Source of the DNA: Calothrix sp. NIES-4105
Lineage (GTDB): Bacteria > Cyanobacteriota > Cyanobacteriia > Cyanobacteriales > Nostocaceae
NCBI RefSeq assembly: GCF_002368415.1
Contig: NZ_AP018290.1
Span: forward strand, 7,245,717 to 7,309,716
DNA length: 64,000 bases
Direction: 5' to 3'
Shown in pieces: positions 45,222 through 54,033 of this stretch (the first letter of the stretch is position 1; every line of letters starts with the position of its first letter). A program made the translations under genes and the position numbers. Under the pieces are notes generated by a model, which was given only the letters and a program-made list of their open reading frames with translations, did not search any database and was not told the origin of the DNA.

Positions 45222-45776
45222 CTAACTCCTCTGTGTATTAAACTTAGGCTGACATAATTGAATTAATAGACTTTCCAACTCTCTAGAAATATTTTTTGGG
45301 CAAGGAAAACAAATAAATAAAAATTCATCACTAGGTCTTGAACTTCCATACTTTGAGAAAAAACCATCGTCTCGCTCCAAATGCTGAATAAATCTATCTC
45401 TTAAGTTGTTTGCAGTGCCAATATAATCTGGACGTTGGAAAATACTACATGAGATTAGAAGATTTTTTAAGATTCTTCGTTCTTTAGGCTGAGAAACAGC
45501 TTTGATAAATTGATCCATTTTTTGAGACAAACCAACTGACTCACCACAAGTATCAACAATAAACTTACTTCTATTATCTTCCTCAGAAAATTTTGTTTTA
45601 AATACTGTATTTTTTATGCGAGCATCTATGTAATCAGACAAGTTGCTTTCTAAAAAATCAAACGCATGATAAATGGCATAAATACCTGCCTTTTCAGGAA
45701 GAACATCTGTTGCAGAGATGGTTGCTGTTACTACGATGAAATTATCAAAAAACTTGTCGTGAACTGTTTCTTCCAT
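45222..45776 (-). CDS. GIY-YIG nuclease family protein with long insertion
   Basis: A 184-residue protein. GIY is at residues 31-33 (EKAGIYAIYHAF) and YIG at 118-120 (PDYIGTANNLRDRFIQHL) with the conserved Arg in LRDRFIQH. The metal-binding Glu is in ELESLLIQLCQPKFNTQ. The usual spacing between GIY and YIG is about 10-15 residues; here it is about 85, filled with a mixed helical region. All catalytic residues are present, so DNA cleavage is plausible. First gene of a two-gene operon with the DGQHR protein. Confidence 0.75.
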   Translation of the reverse strand: MEETVHDKFFDNFIVVTATISATDVLPEKAGIYAIYHAFDFLESNLSDYIDARIKNTVFKTKFSEEDNRSKFIVDTCGESVGLSQKMDQFIKAVSQPKERRILKNLLISCSIFQRPDYIGTANNLRDRFIQHLERDDGFFSKYGSSRPSDEFLFICFPCPKNISRELESLLIQLCQPKFNTQRS

Positions 45777-46285
45777 AAATATAAATTCTAAAAAGTTTAG
45801 GTCAGAAAACTCAGTTTCGGAATTTTTAAATTATTAGGTCACTCTATCGAAAAAGCAAAATTGTATTTTAAAGGAATAGCATAAAGTCAGAAGAATTAAA
45901 AATACGTTGAACTCCCTTTAAGACTTAAGTATAAATTATAACATAAAGTTTTATCTTACTCAATCACATTTTGCAAAAAGCCGACAGCAAAACGCTTGTC
46001 CTTGTAGGGAAAAATTTCTCCTTTTTGCCAAGCTAAATGGCAAGACTGACAACGATACTAGTTAAATCCGGGAATAGGGATGATTCTTAATATTGCCCTT
46101 ACAGAAAATATCACACACTGGTATTGTTTAGCTAGTTACTTAAAATAAAAAGTGGCACCTGTTGGTATTGTAAAAGAGCGCGTCTGACATCAAAGATAGT
46201 AGAGACGTGATTTATTATATTATCACTGGCGCCTCAATACCCATACTGTTAAAATTATAGTAATTATTTATACTATAGTTACACT
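45777..46285. other. Intergenic region, no gene seen
   Basis: About 510 bases. It contains a half copy of the TAGAGACGTGATT repeat near 46200 and otherwise unstructured AT-rich DNA. It probably includes the promoters of the GIY-YIG operon and of the secreted protein at 46286. Confidence 0.5.
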
Positions 46286-46843
46286 ATGATTAAGCATTTA
46301 ATGATTGCTTTGAGTCTGACAGCACTAACTGGCTTATCTCCAGCTACTAGCACCAACCAAACCAATCTTTTGGCTAGAACAAACTTACTGACTCAGTATA
46401 CAACTGGCGAAACTCCATTAATTTCCCACAAGAAAGCAAAGCTGGGTGACATTAGTTTATCAATGACTGAAGTACAAGTTCGTAAAATTCTGGGCAAACC
46501 TAAAAGTGTCAAAAATGAGGATAGTCCTGCGGTTGGTAAGCTTCGCTATTTACAATATCAGGATATCTATGTAGGTTTGGTTGAGGATGTGAACAAACCT
46601 AATAGCTTTTCGGTGTATAGATTTTCTACAAGAAGCCGTAAATATACTACGCCAGATAGTATACGTGTAGGAGATAATCGCGCGAAAGTCATTAAAGTCT
46701 ACGGTCAGGTATCTCCACAACAGGAAGGTCGGAAAACTTATTTTAGTTACCAAATAGATTTAAAAGATATTCCAGCTGCTTTGATTTTTGAAATCGAAGC
46801 TGGTCGAGTGACAGAGATTAGCTGTATCGAACAGTTAACTTAA
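46286..46843 (+). CDS. Secreted protein with two SmpA/OmlA-like motifs
   Basis: A 185-residue protein with a signal peptide (LMIALSLTALTGLSPATSTN). Two copies of a BLIP/SmpA-like pattern, LGDISLSMTEVQVRKILGKP and DSIRVGDNRAKVIKVYGQ, suggest a small extracytoplasmic domain repeat. Function unknown. Confidence 0.65.
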   Translation: MIKHLMIALSLTALTGLSPATSTNQTNLLARTNLLTQYTTGETPLISHKKAKLGDISLSMTEVQVRKILGKPKSVKNEDSPAVGKLRYLQYQDIYVGLVEDVNKPNSFSVYRFSTRSRKYTTPDSIRVGDNRAKVIKVYGQVSPQQEGRKTYFSYQIDLKDIPAALIFEIEAGRVTEISCIEQLT

Positions 46844-47148
46844 TATACTAGTACTTTAGGCAAGGAGGGAAGCTAAAATTTTAGATATTAGGAGTTATTG
46901 AGCGTTACAAAACATTAAAAATTAATTTTTGGCTGAAAATAGTGTATGACGCATCTTGAAAGCAAAGCCACGACGAAACCGCAAGTCTTTATAAGTTATG
47001 CTAATGCAGACCATCCGTGTAGTTGATGGGACTGAATTAAAACGGCTTCTTTTACAAAACACTGATTTGGTATCGAAATATTTAAACACGTAGAGACGTG
47101 ATTAATCACGTCTCTACATCACGTCTCTACAAATTTTATTTGGATAAA
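46844..47148. other. Intergenic region, palindrome only
   Basis: About 305 bases between two convergent genes. No gene seen. It contains the palindrome at 47090 and otherwise degenerate sequence. Confidence 0.45.
47090..47130. repeat. 28-bp perfect palindrome GTAGAGACGTGATT family
   Basis: GTAGAGACGTGATT is followed by its exact reverse complement (47090-47117), then by a partial repeat (ATCACGTCTCTAC). Compared with 11866-11893, one position in each arm changes (C to T and G to A), and base pairing is kept. Confidence 0.9.
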
Positions 47149-48270
47149 TTATGCGGGGTTTGTTTGCATTCTCTTCTGAAGTAAGTTGATGACAGAAGCT
47201 TTTTCTAAGATTCCAAGTAGTACACCGTTATCACGAATTACAGCAAGTGCGGATAACTTTTGTTGTTCAAGTAGTTGTACTACGTCTAACAATGATTTAT
47301 CAGATTGTACAGTGGTGGATGCTTCGATTGGTCGCATTACTTCGCTGATTTGCGTTTCTGACCATAATGCAGTAGGTACCGCGCGCAAGCTATCTACTGA
47401 TACTGCTCCTAATAATTCTCCCTCGGCACCTGTCACTAAGAACCTGCGATATTGACCGTTTAATATTTGCTCGTCGGCAAACTCTCTTAAGCTCAGATTA
47501 GCATTAACTATTGGGCTATCTGGAGTAACTGCATCTGCTGCTGTCAAACCTGTGAGTTGTTGTTGTAAGGTTGCAACTCTTGAAGCATTACCAGCGTTTT
47601 GCAATAAGAAGTAACCTATCAACAAGTTCCAAGAATTAGCAAAACTGCCAAACAGGAGTAGGGGAATTAAACCAGAGGCAATTGCTACCCAACCAAAGAT
47701 TTGTCCAACTCGACCAGCAAAAACTACACCTTTATAAGGATTGCCTGTAATTTTCCAAACGATAGCTTTTAATATATTTCCACCATCAAGTGGCAAGCCA
47801 GGTATTAAGTTAAATAATGCTAATGATAAGTTAACAGTAGCTAGCACCGCAAGAATTGCTGCAAATGGACCAGTTGCAGAGGCGCCAAAACCAATAACTG
47901 TAAATATACTAAATAGTAATAAACTAACTAAAGGACCCGCAATAGCTACCCAGAAAGCGGATGCTGGCGTTTTTGATTCTTTTTCTAAAGAAGCTAAACC
48001 ACCAAATATAAAAAGCGTGATAGACTTTACATCAATACTTTGGCTCAGGGCAACAAAGCTATGTCCCAATTCATGAGCGAGGACAGAGGCAAATAGTAAC
48101 AGTGCTGTCATCAATCCTAATAGTGTTGCCACTCCGGAGCCTAAGTAAGGAAATTGTGCTGCTAGTCCACTACCATAGCTCCAAGTTACCAGTCCTAAGA
48201 TCAAAAACCAGGATGGATGGATGTAAAAAGGAATGTTAAAGAGGTTGCCAACCCGAATTGTTCCATTCAT
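47149..48270 (-). CDS. Site-2 protease (M50) with CBS domains
   Basis: A 373-residue intramembrane metalloprotease with about six membrane segments. The zinc motif is HELGH in SVLAHELGHSFVALS; the third ligand is in NLIPGLPLDGGNILKA. Two C-terminal CBS domains (about 240-370) are probable nucleotide sensors. S2P proteases release membrane-bound regulators such as anti-sigma factors. It stands alone. Confidence 0.9.
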   Translation of the reverse strand: MNGTIRVGNLFNIPFYIHPSWFLILGLVTWSYGSGLAAQFPYLGSGVATLLGLMTALLLFASVLAHELGHSFVALSQSIDVKSITLFIFGGLASLEKESKTPASAFWVAIAGPLVSLLLFSIFTVIGFGASATGPFAAILAVLATVNLSLALFNLIPGLPLDGGNILKAIVWKITGNPYKGVVFAGRVGQIFGWVAIASGLIPLLLFGSFANSWNLLIGYFLLQNAGNASRVATLQQQLTGLTAADAVTPDSPIVNANLSLREFADEQILNGQYRRFLVTGAEGELLGAVSVDSLRAVPTALWSETQISEVMRPIEASTTVQSDKSLLDVVQLLEQQKLSALAVIRDNGVLLGILEKASVINLLQKRMQTNPA

Positions 48271-48420
48271 GGCGTGTACCTTTGATTTAGACGTTGAGAG
48301 GTTTACTTTTAACCCCTTGATGTCTTTATAGTAACGAATTGTTAAGCAATTTTAATCTTTATAACGGTAGTAGTGTCCGTCCGTTCAGGTGTGGTTTTAC
48401 CTAAACTACTCTTGTGGGGG

Positions 48421-48505
48421 TACTCTTGTGGAGTGGGCATCCTTGCCCGCCCCTTTAAATTGAAATAGGACGGGCAGGACGGGCGGGGACGCCCGTTCCA
48501 CAAGA
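48421..48505. repeat. Interspersed GGGCATCCTTGCCCG-type repeat
   Basis: CTTGTGGAGTGGGCATCCTT followed by GCCCGCCCC, and in the opposite sense GGGCGGGGACGCCCG and TTCCACAAG. It forms an imperfect hairpin upstream of the gene at 48552. Confidence 0.7.
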
Positions 48506-48551
48506 CAAACAAAGATAGAATTTAAGTATGAGTACATTAATAATTAATTAT

Positions 48552-48941
48552 ATGAAAGTTTTAGGGTTAGTCCTGCCTGCCTTGTTTTTGCTGACAACTC
48601 CTGCTGTCGCTGTTGAATATCAGGGACAGAATATTGATGGTAAAGTGCTGAATGCCAAAGCTTACTATTATGCGACTGGTGGAGTTTATGATGTTCAAGT
48701 ACGTTTTGATAAAAGACGCGCGATAATTTACTTTTCAGATGGAAATCAAGCAATTATACAGCTACATCAGAAGGTTATTACTGACTCTAAAGTTATTGAA
48801 GGTTTTGGGAGATTAGGACAATATCCTGTAAATGAAGTATTCAGTGTTGGATTAATACCTGATAATGAATGGGCAGGTAGTGGTCTGCAACCGTCAAATC
48901 CACTTGAAGGGTTGTGGAGAATTACCTTAGAAAATTTATAA
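48552..48941 (+). CDS. Secreted hypothetical protein
   Basis: A 129-residue protein (start MKVLGLVLPALFLLTTPAVA at 48552 gives a clean signal peptide; an upstream ATG at 48528 adds 8 residues). The body reads VEYQGQNIDGKVLNAKAYYY and ends WAGSGLQPSNPLEGLWRITL. A conserved cyanobacterial-type secreted protein; function unknown. Confidence 0.6.
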   Translation: MKVLGLVLPALFLLTTPAVAVEYQGQNIDGKVLNAKAYYYATGGVYDVQVRFDKRRAIIYFSDGNQAIIQLHQKVITDSKVIEGFGRLGQYPVNEVFSVGLIPDNEWAGSGLQPSNPLEGLWRITLENL

Positions 48942-48980
48942 TTTATAGCGATATTATAATTATTTGTGAAAGAAAATATA

Positions 48981-50516
48981 ATGTTCTATCCAGGTGAGGT
49001 TTTAATAGCTACCTTTGATGTCCGTCTAATTATCCTTTCAATAGCGATTGCAATAGTTGGTTCTTGTATTGCTTTAGATATAGCTGAACAAATTTTCATT
49101 GCTTCAGGACGTGCGCGCGTTTGGTGGCTGTTAGGTGGTGCTACTACTTTGGGAATTAGTATCTGGGTAATGCATTTTACGGCCATTCTGTCATATAAAC
49201 TGCCGATACGAGTCGATTACAATTACACAACCGTAATGATTTCAATGGTTGTAGCTATTGTCGGTTCGGGGATTGGATTTTATCTGATTACTCGCTCCTC
49301 AACAGTGAAATGGCTAATGTTATTTGCTGGCAGCATTTTCATTGGTGGTGCGGTTATCGGTATGCACTTTACTGCAATGTCAGCGCTCTTAGTTCCAGTT
49401 CAACAGTTGCACGACCTAAAGTTATTTATTTTGAGTGGTTTAGTATCAATTGGTATATCCTTCGCTGCATTGTCGCTAACATTCTACAAACAGGTAAGAA
49501 TACCTTTGAATGTGCAGAAAGTTGGCAGTACTTTGTTAATGGGAGTTGCGATTTGTGGAATGCATTATATTGCAATTGCAGGTGTTAGGTTCCGCGCGGT
49601 AGATTTTTTGAAGATGCCTAAGATGCCTCCCGTGGATAACACACCATTGGTAATTGCCATTAGTATTGCAGCTTTAATTACCTTAATATTAGCAGAGCTA
49701 TCTGCATTTTTTGGTCGGCGTTTAAGTGCTGAGGTGGCAAAAACAGAAGTTTTGCGGCAAAGCGAAGAAAAGCTGGAATTACTGGTTAAACAGCGCACCG
49801 CAGAATTAGAGATGGCATTGTCAGCTGCTTCTTCAGCAAACGAAGCCAAAACACAATTTTTAGCTAACATGAATCACGAACTGCGGACACCGTTAAATGG
49901 GATTATTGGGTTTTCGAGCATCCTTTTAGAGCAAACTTTTGGTGTATTGAACGAGAAACAGCAACAATATATAAACGTAATATATGAATGTGGATATCAG
50001 CAGTTAAACTTGATTAACGACTTGCTTGATATAGCCAAAATTGAAGCGGGAAAAGAAGAATTAGAAATCGTTACTTTATCAGTAGAAGAAATTTGTCATA
50101 TATGTATTTCGGTTGTGAGCGAGGAAGCATCAAAACGTGGGTTGCAATTATTATTAGATATTTCGCCAGAAATAACGACTTGCAACGCTGATGGGCGCCG
50201 TTTGAAGCAGATTTTATTAAACTTGCTTTCAAATGCTCTTAAGTTTACTGAATCTGGTTCTGTGACTTTAAAAGTTGACAGTGAGGCAGGATTTATTAAA
50301 TTTGCTGTTATCGATACTGGTATTGGCATTTCCCAGGAAGAAGGAGAAAAGCTGTTTGAACTATTTCAGCAATTTGGTAGCAGTTTTAGGAAACGGCAAG
50401 GCACAGGGTTGGGGTTGGCTGTGTCGAGGAATTTAGCCCGACTACATGGAGGCGATATTATACTTAGGTCGGAGGTAGGGCGCGGTAGTTGCTTTACTTT
50501 ATTATTACCATTGTAA
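48981..50516 (+). CDS. MHYT-domain histidine kinase
   Basis: A 511-residue protein from MFYPGEVL (an in-frame GTG lies 15 bases upstream). The N-terminal seven-helix MHYT domain has three motifs: VMHFTAILS, GMHFTAMSALL and GMHYIAIAGV. It is proposed to bind copper and sense a gas such as O2, CO or NO. A short coiled linker, HisKA (NMNHELRTPLNGIIGFSSIL) and HATPase (DTGIGISQEEGEKLFELF, then GTGLGLAVSR) follow. No receiver domain and no adjacent response regulator. Confidence 0.9.
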   Translation: MFYPGEVLIATFDVRLIILSIAIAIVGSCIALDIAEQIFIASGRARVWWLLGGATTLGISIWVMHFTAILSYKLPIRVDYNYTTVMISMVVAIVGSGIGFYLITRSSTVKWLMLFAGSIFIGGAVIGMHFTAMSALLVPVQQLHDLKLFILSGLVSIGISFAALSLTFYKQVRIPLNVQKVGSTLLMGVAICGMHYIAIAGVRFRAVDFLKMPKMPPVDNTPLVIAISIAALITLILAELSAFFGRRLSAEVAKTEVLRQSEEKLELLVKQRTAELEMALSAASSANEAKTQFLANMNHELRTPLNGIIGFSSILLEQTFGVLNEKQQQYINVIYECGYQQLNLINDLLDIAKIEAGKEELEIVTLSVEEICHICISVVSEEASKRGLQLLLDISPEITTCNADGRRLKQILLNLLSNALKFTESGSVTLKVDSEAGFIKFAVIDTGIGISQEEGEKLFELFQQFGSSFRKRQGTGLGLAVSRNLARLHGGDIILRSEVGRGSCFTLLLPL

Positions 50517-50519
50517 TTG

Positions 50520-50544
50520 ATCCCCCCGTTTTGTGCGGGGGGAT
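50520..50544. terminator. Hairpin between convergent genes (terminator-like)
   Basis: ATCCCCCC, a loop of 9 bases, then GGGGGGAT, followed by TTTAAAC. It lies 4 bases after the MHYT kinase stop and 13 bases before the end of the PD-(D/E)XK-like gene. It is suited to end transcription from both sides. Confidence 0.65.
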
Positions 50545-50556
50545 TTAAACACAACT

Positions 50557-51171
50557 TTAATTTATAGAGACAAGAGGCTGAAACGCTTGTAATAAAATAC
50601 CTAAAATTTTATCAACCTGATTAATATAATATTCAACAGAATCTATATAAACAGTTGTTTCTTCGATAAATAAAAATTTCCAATTAGTCCCGCTAGTAAC
50701 AGACCCATAAATTCGCTTGATCTCGTTCCCTTTAGCTTGATTGAATAATTGTGCTGCAACCATTGCCGCAACACATTGACCAAGACCTCCAATAATATCT
50801 TCTTTTTTCGCTTCAAAAATAAACATTACAGGCGCCGTAATAAAGAGTTGTTCACGTGACCCACTGAGGATATAATCACAAAAGCCTTGTAGACCTTTTG
50901 TTGCATCAACATTAAATTCCTTCCCGGAAAAGAATGATATCTTATTGCTTAATAACTTTCTTAATTCAACCAAAATTGGCGCAATCATCAACTCAGAACG
51001 AGCTTTTTCAGTACCTACTGAAGTTGCTAAAGGAACATAGTCAGCCAATATTATTTTTAAAATTTCTGATGGTGGAACTGGACTAACATCACTAAATAAA
51101 TTTCCAGTTTCATCAAGTGTTAAATTAAAGCTGCTTTGTGCCTTGGAAAGAGTAAAATCGCTGTATGCCAT
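50557..51171 (-). CDS. PD-(D/E)XK nuclease-like hypothetical protein
   Basis: A 204-residue protein. A possible nuclease core is visible: Asp in LQGFCDYILSGS, then FIFEAKKEDI (E-x-K) and a following Gln-containing helix (LGQCVAAMVAAQLFNQAKGN). These resemble the type I restriction HsdR/PD-(D/E)XK pattern of several cyanobacterial proteins of unknown role. It is not paired with a methylase or helicase. It precedes the gene that carries the integrated element. Confidence 0.6.
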   Translation of the reverse strand: MAYSDFTLSKAQSSFNLTLDETGNLFSDVSPVPPSEILKIILADYVPLATSVGTEKARSELMIAPILVELRKLLSNKISFFSGKEFNVDATKGLQGFCDYILSGSREQLFITAPVMFIFEAKKEDIIGGLGQCVAAMVAAQLFNQAKGNEIKRIYGSVTSGTNWKFLFIEETTVYIDSVEYYINQVDKILGILLQAFQPLVSIN

Positions 51172-51319
51172 TTTTCTACCTTTATTTATGACTTCTACAA
51201 GAAACGGCGCCCTTTAAATAAGCAGCACTCAATATTCGCTCTATCTATTTTTACATACATCCATCATTCGTTAGAAGAAAAGTAACTTTTGGCTCACTAA
51301 TATAACCACTAATATAACT

Positions 51320-51512
51320 ATGTGTGTCAGGAGAAAGAAGTTGAGAAAGCTTAGAGTATTTATTAGCTTGCTAGTTGCTTGTGTAATTGCTGTGTCATAT
51401 TACACACCCTCTAATGCGGCAAGAGATAATAGAAATTTGCCGACATCGGTTACTAGCATCGGTCGTATTGAACAAGTTGCGGCATTTACGGGGCCAATGC
51501 CAACGGGAGTTA
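51320..51512 (+). pseudogene. 5' fragment of a secreted royal-jelly/gluconolactonase-like protein
   Basis: Begins at ATG 51320 with a signal peptide (LRVFISLLVACVIAVSYYTP) and mature start (VTSIGRIEQVAAFTGPMPTG). At 51500 the element starts; the frame then continues briefly into it (VKLQHK) and stops. The rest of the protein is at 59730-60857. Joining the two 13-bp copies in frame gives PMPTGVTVTRSGRIFVNFPR, the expected sequence of a major royal jelly/yellow-like six-bladed propeller. Confidence 0.8.
51500..51512. repeat. attL core
   Basis: CCAACGGGAGTTA, left copy. On the element side it is followed by AGTTACAAC. Combined with the right junction, the reconstructed attP reads TTAACTCC-AACG-GGAGTTAA, a perfect 8-bp inverted repeat around a 4-bp centre. 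The chromosomal side differs (AATGCC), as expected for an integrated element. Confidence 0.8.
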
Positions 51513-51590
51513 AGTTACAACACAAATAATCGCCTGTATACTGTGCTATGCTTACCCCTAACAATTTATCCACTAGGGCAATACTAGGAA

Positions 51591-52859
51591 ATGTACAGTA
51601 AACAACAATCTAGCAGTAAGCAAGCTGATGTCAGGATAGGTACCGATAGAGGCATACTACGATTACAGTTTAGTAAACGTGTATCAGAGCAGTTCTATCA
51701 CAAACCTCAAAAATACTTTGGTCTAGGTGGTAGGGTAGACTCACCTGATAACCGTAGTTGGGCTGAGGGTATAGCTAGAGATATTCAAACCGATATTGAT
51801 TATAGGAATGGTGAGAACTTTGATATCACCCTTCAGAAGTACTTGGAGATTAGACCGAGTAAGGTGGTTGAGTTACCCGGTAGTAAACAGGTACCTACAC
51901 TAGGTGAGTTATGGGGTGAGTTTGTGCAATGGAAGGTGGATAATAAGCAGATAGGCGAAGTTACGAAGATAGGTTCATACGACAATAACTACACTTATTT
52001 ACTAAATAACTTCTCAGCAAAACAGCTAACTGAAGCGCTATCTCATGATTTAATAAATGATTTGACCGCTAGGACTGCTAACCATGTATCGGTCAAAAAA
52101 TTACTTAGGTTGCTATCAGCAATGAGTGTTAGAGCTATTAGTCAAGGTAAGCTACATCATAACTACTTTTTTGACGTTGCTAAAAACTATAACCCACCTA
52201 AAAAAAGCAACCAGTTAGCAGAAGAAGAAGATTATAGGGCGTATAGCATAGAAGAGAGAGATATTATAATTAAAGCTTTTTATGCATCGACTAAGCGTAG
52301 CCATAGACATATAGCTGAGTTGGTAGAGTTTCTGTTCCTAACTGGTATGCGACCTAGCGAAGCGTTCGCGCTTAGGTGGAAACATATTGATTTTGATAGA
52401 GGTTGGATAAAGATACAAACCAATTACAGTTCACTCACAAGGAAGGAAACAGGCAAGACTAAGACCAATGTAGTAAGGATATTTAGGTTAAAAGGGCAAG
52501 TCAAATTACTTGATTTACTCAATAGGATTAAAGGTGATGAAAAAGCAGATGATTTAATTTTTACGACAGTTACGGGTAAAAGATACTCTTTAGGTAGAAT
52601 GTTCGATGCATGGACTGCAAGCGATAGCTCAAGGGATGGCAAGGAGTACTATTATTTGGGTGTAGTTAAGCAATTAGCGGAGCAAGGGTTAATTAGTTGC
52701 TACCTAACACCCTATTCGACACGTCACACCTTTATATCAATACAGGCTAATGCTGGAACCGACCTAGGATTATTAGCTGACACTTGTGGTAACTCGGTCA
52801 ATATAATAATGAAGCACTACTTACAGCCTGATAAAGAGCGCATGTTATCAAATATTTAA
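51591..52859 (+). CDS. int: Tyrosine recombinase / integrase
   Basis: A 422-residue integrase reading away from attL, 78 bases inside. The SAM-like N-terminal domain is about residues 90-200. In the catalytic domain, Arg I is in LTGMRPSEAFALRW (R254), box II is PYSTRHTFISIQAN (R378, H379), and the nucleophile is the Tyr in IMKHYLQP (Y410). The first His of the usual H-x-x-R is a Tyr (Y-S-T-R). That substitution is tolerated in several phage and plasmid integrases. It should carry out integration and excision between the 13-bp cores. Confidence 0.9.
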   Translation: MYSKQQSSSKQADVRIGTDRGILRLQFSKRVSEQFYHKPQKYFGLGGRVDSPDNRSWAEGIARDIQTDIDYRNGENFDITLQKYLEIRPSKVVELPGSKQVPTLGELWGEFVQWKVDNKQIGEVTKIGSYDNNYTYLLNNFSAKQLTEALSHDLINDLTARTANHVSVKKLLRLLSAMSVRAISQGKLHHNYFFDVAKNYNPPKKSNQLAEEEDYRAYSIEERDIIIKAFYASTKRSHRHIAELVEFLFLTGMRPSEAFALRWKHIDFDRGWIKIQTNYSSLTRKETGKTKTNVVRIFRLKGQVKLLDLLNRIKGDEKADDLIFTTVTGKRYSLGRMFDAWTASDSSRDGKEYYYLGVVKQLAEQGLISCYLTPYSTRHTFISIQANAGTDLGLLADTCGNSVNIIMKHYLQPDKERMLSNI

Positions 52860-52920
52860 ATAAAGGTTAGGCATTAGGTGATAAATACCTATACGCCTCT
52901 ATGCATTAGTTATGGAAAAA

Positions 52921-52940
52921 TGTTTAACAAATTGTTTAAC
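52921..52940. promoter_or_regulatory. Element-specific GTTTAAC site 1
   Basis: TGTTTAACAAATTGTTTAAC, two direct GTTTAAC units 12 bases apart, preceded by TTATGGAAAAA. It lies between the 3' end of int and the 3' end of the convergent RHH gene. Candidate operator or replication iteron. Confidence 0.6.
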
Positions 52941-53027
52941 TTTTTTACTACTACTAACTCTACCTAAGCATATAAGAGTCAATAGTTAGCTCAAGTTGAT
53001 TGCTACACAGTTATACAAAGTTGGGGT

Positions 53028-53228
53028 CTAAGTCGATGGAGGCGTTGAACTGTTAACTGTTGAGGTGTTACCGTTCTTTAATTCACGCTCAATCTCCTGT
53101 TCTACTGCGCGAGTCAACAAAAATGCAGCTAGGTTAGATGGCGGTCTACCTTGCTCTGTAGCCTTATCGACTATCCATTGATAAATTTTTGGTAGTACCA
53201 CGACGTTGAACCGCTGTTTACTAGGCAT
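53028..53228 (-). CDS. Ribbon-helix-helix (CopG-like) regulator
   Basis: A 66-residue protein (RFNVVVLPKIYQWIVDKATE, QGRPPSNLAAFLLTRAVEQE). The pattern of beta-strand, helix, SNLAAFLL helix is that of CopG-type repressors. It faces int and may bind the GTTTAAC sites. It is the only minus-strand gene of the element. Confidence 0.65.
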   Translation of the reverse strand: MPSKQRFNVVVLPKIYQWIVDKATEQGRPPSNLAAFLLTRAVEQEIERELKNGNTSTVNSSTPPST

Positions 53229-53339
53229 TTCGTTGATTTAACACACTTCACACTAATACTACACCAAACGTTCCGATAGTTGACAAGAGAACGTTATACG
53301 TGTTAAGAACATCAATAACGTTTAGAACGTTCCTAGTGT

Positions 53340-53639
53340 ATGACAGAGGTACAAGTACAAAACAACGGGGTCAAACCCCTAACAAAGCAGAAGCGTAGCC
53401 GCGTGCTACCCTCTCTATCTTTGACTTCTAACGCTAGTGAGATGAGTGATGCGACTTACACCTGTAAGGTTGATAACTCACCCAGTAGTTGGGATGCACT
53501 ACCCATTAACGCTACCTTCTCCCTATCGGCTGATGGTTCGTACCCAAAGTTAAAGATACATAAATCAAAAGCTTGCGACTTACGTACAGGTGAGTCAATC
53601 GGTGTGGGGGGTGGCAGATGCTATCGAGTGTTCTTCTAA
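53340..53639 (+). CDS. Hypothetical protein of the element
   Basis: A 99-residue frame (MTEVQVQNNGVKPLTKQKRS, later PINATFSLSADGSYPKLKIH). Lysine- and serine-rich with two Cys near the C terminus. Function not recognised. Lies just before GTTTAAC site 2. Confidence 0.45.
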   Translation: MTEVQVQNNGVKPLTKQKRSRVLPSLSLTSNASEMSDATYTCKVDNSPSSWDALPINATFSLSADGSYPKLKIHKSKACDLRTGESIGVGGGRCYRVFF

Positions 53640-53756
53640 AACAATAAGTATAGGAGTAATTAGCTACTACCCCTACACCTAATCAAATCAATTAAATCAC
53701 GTGCAATTGTGGCAGAAAGTGAAGCATAAAGCAACCTATATCAGTTGAGTAAATAA

Positions 53757-53775
53757 GTTAAACAAATTGTTTAAC
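53757..53775. promoter_or_regulatory. Element-specific GTTTAAC site 2
   Basis: GTTAAACAAATTGTTTAAC, here as an inverted repeat (GTTAAAC / GTTTAAC with 5-base centre). Located 52 bases upstream of the small gene at 53827, so a promoter-operator position is likely. Confidence 0.6.
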
Positions 53776-53826
53776 TATTTTCGACAAGTAATAAACAGGC
53801 TAATACTAATAGTTAGGTGAGTAGAA

Positions 53827-54033
53827 ATGACTGAATTAAATCAACAACTTTATCAAGTTAGTTTAAACGTGTTGACTGAGGCTGGTGTACCCGAACCATT
53901 AGCTGATGCAGCTAGCAGAATCGTAGCTACTGATGACCCCAATCAACCTAATCTAGGTAGGAGTGATGCTGATATCCAAGTATGTCAAACAGTAGCTTAT
54001 ATCTATAACGCAGTACAGAGGCTAGCCGATTAA
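53827..54033 (+). CDS. Hypothetical small protein of the element
   Basis: A 68-residue acidic helical protein (LYQVSLNVLTEAGVPEPLAD, AASRIVATDD). Its TAA overlaps the next ATG (TAATG), so it is translationally coupled to the 46-residue membrane protein. Confidence 0.5.
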   Translation: MTELNQQLYQVSLNVLTEAGVPEPLADAASRIVATDDPNQPNLGRSDADIQVCQTVAYIYNAVQRLAD

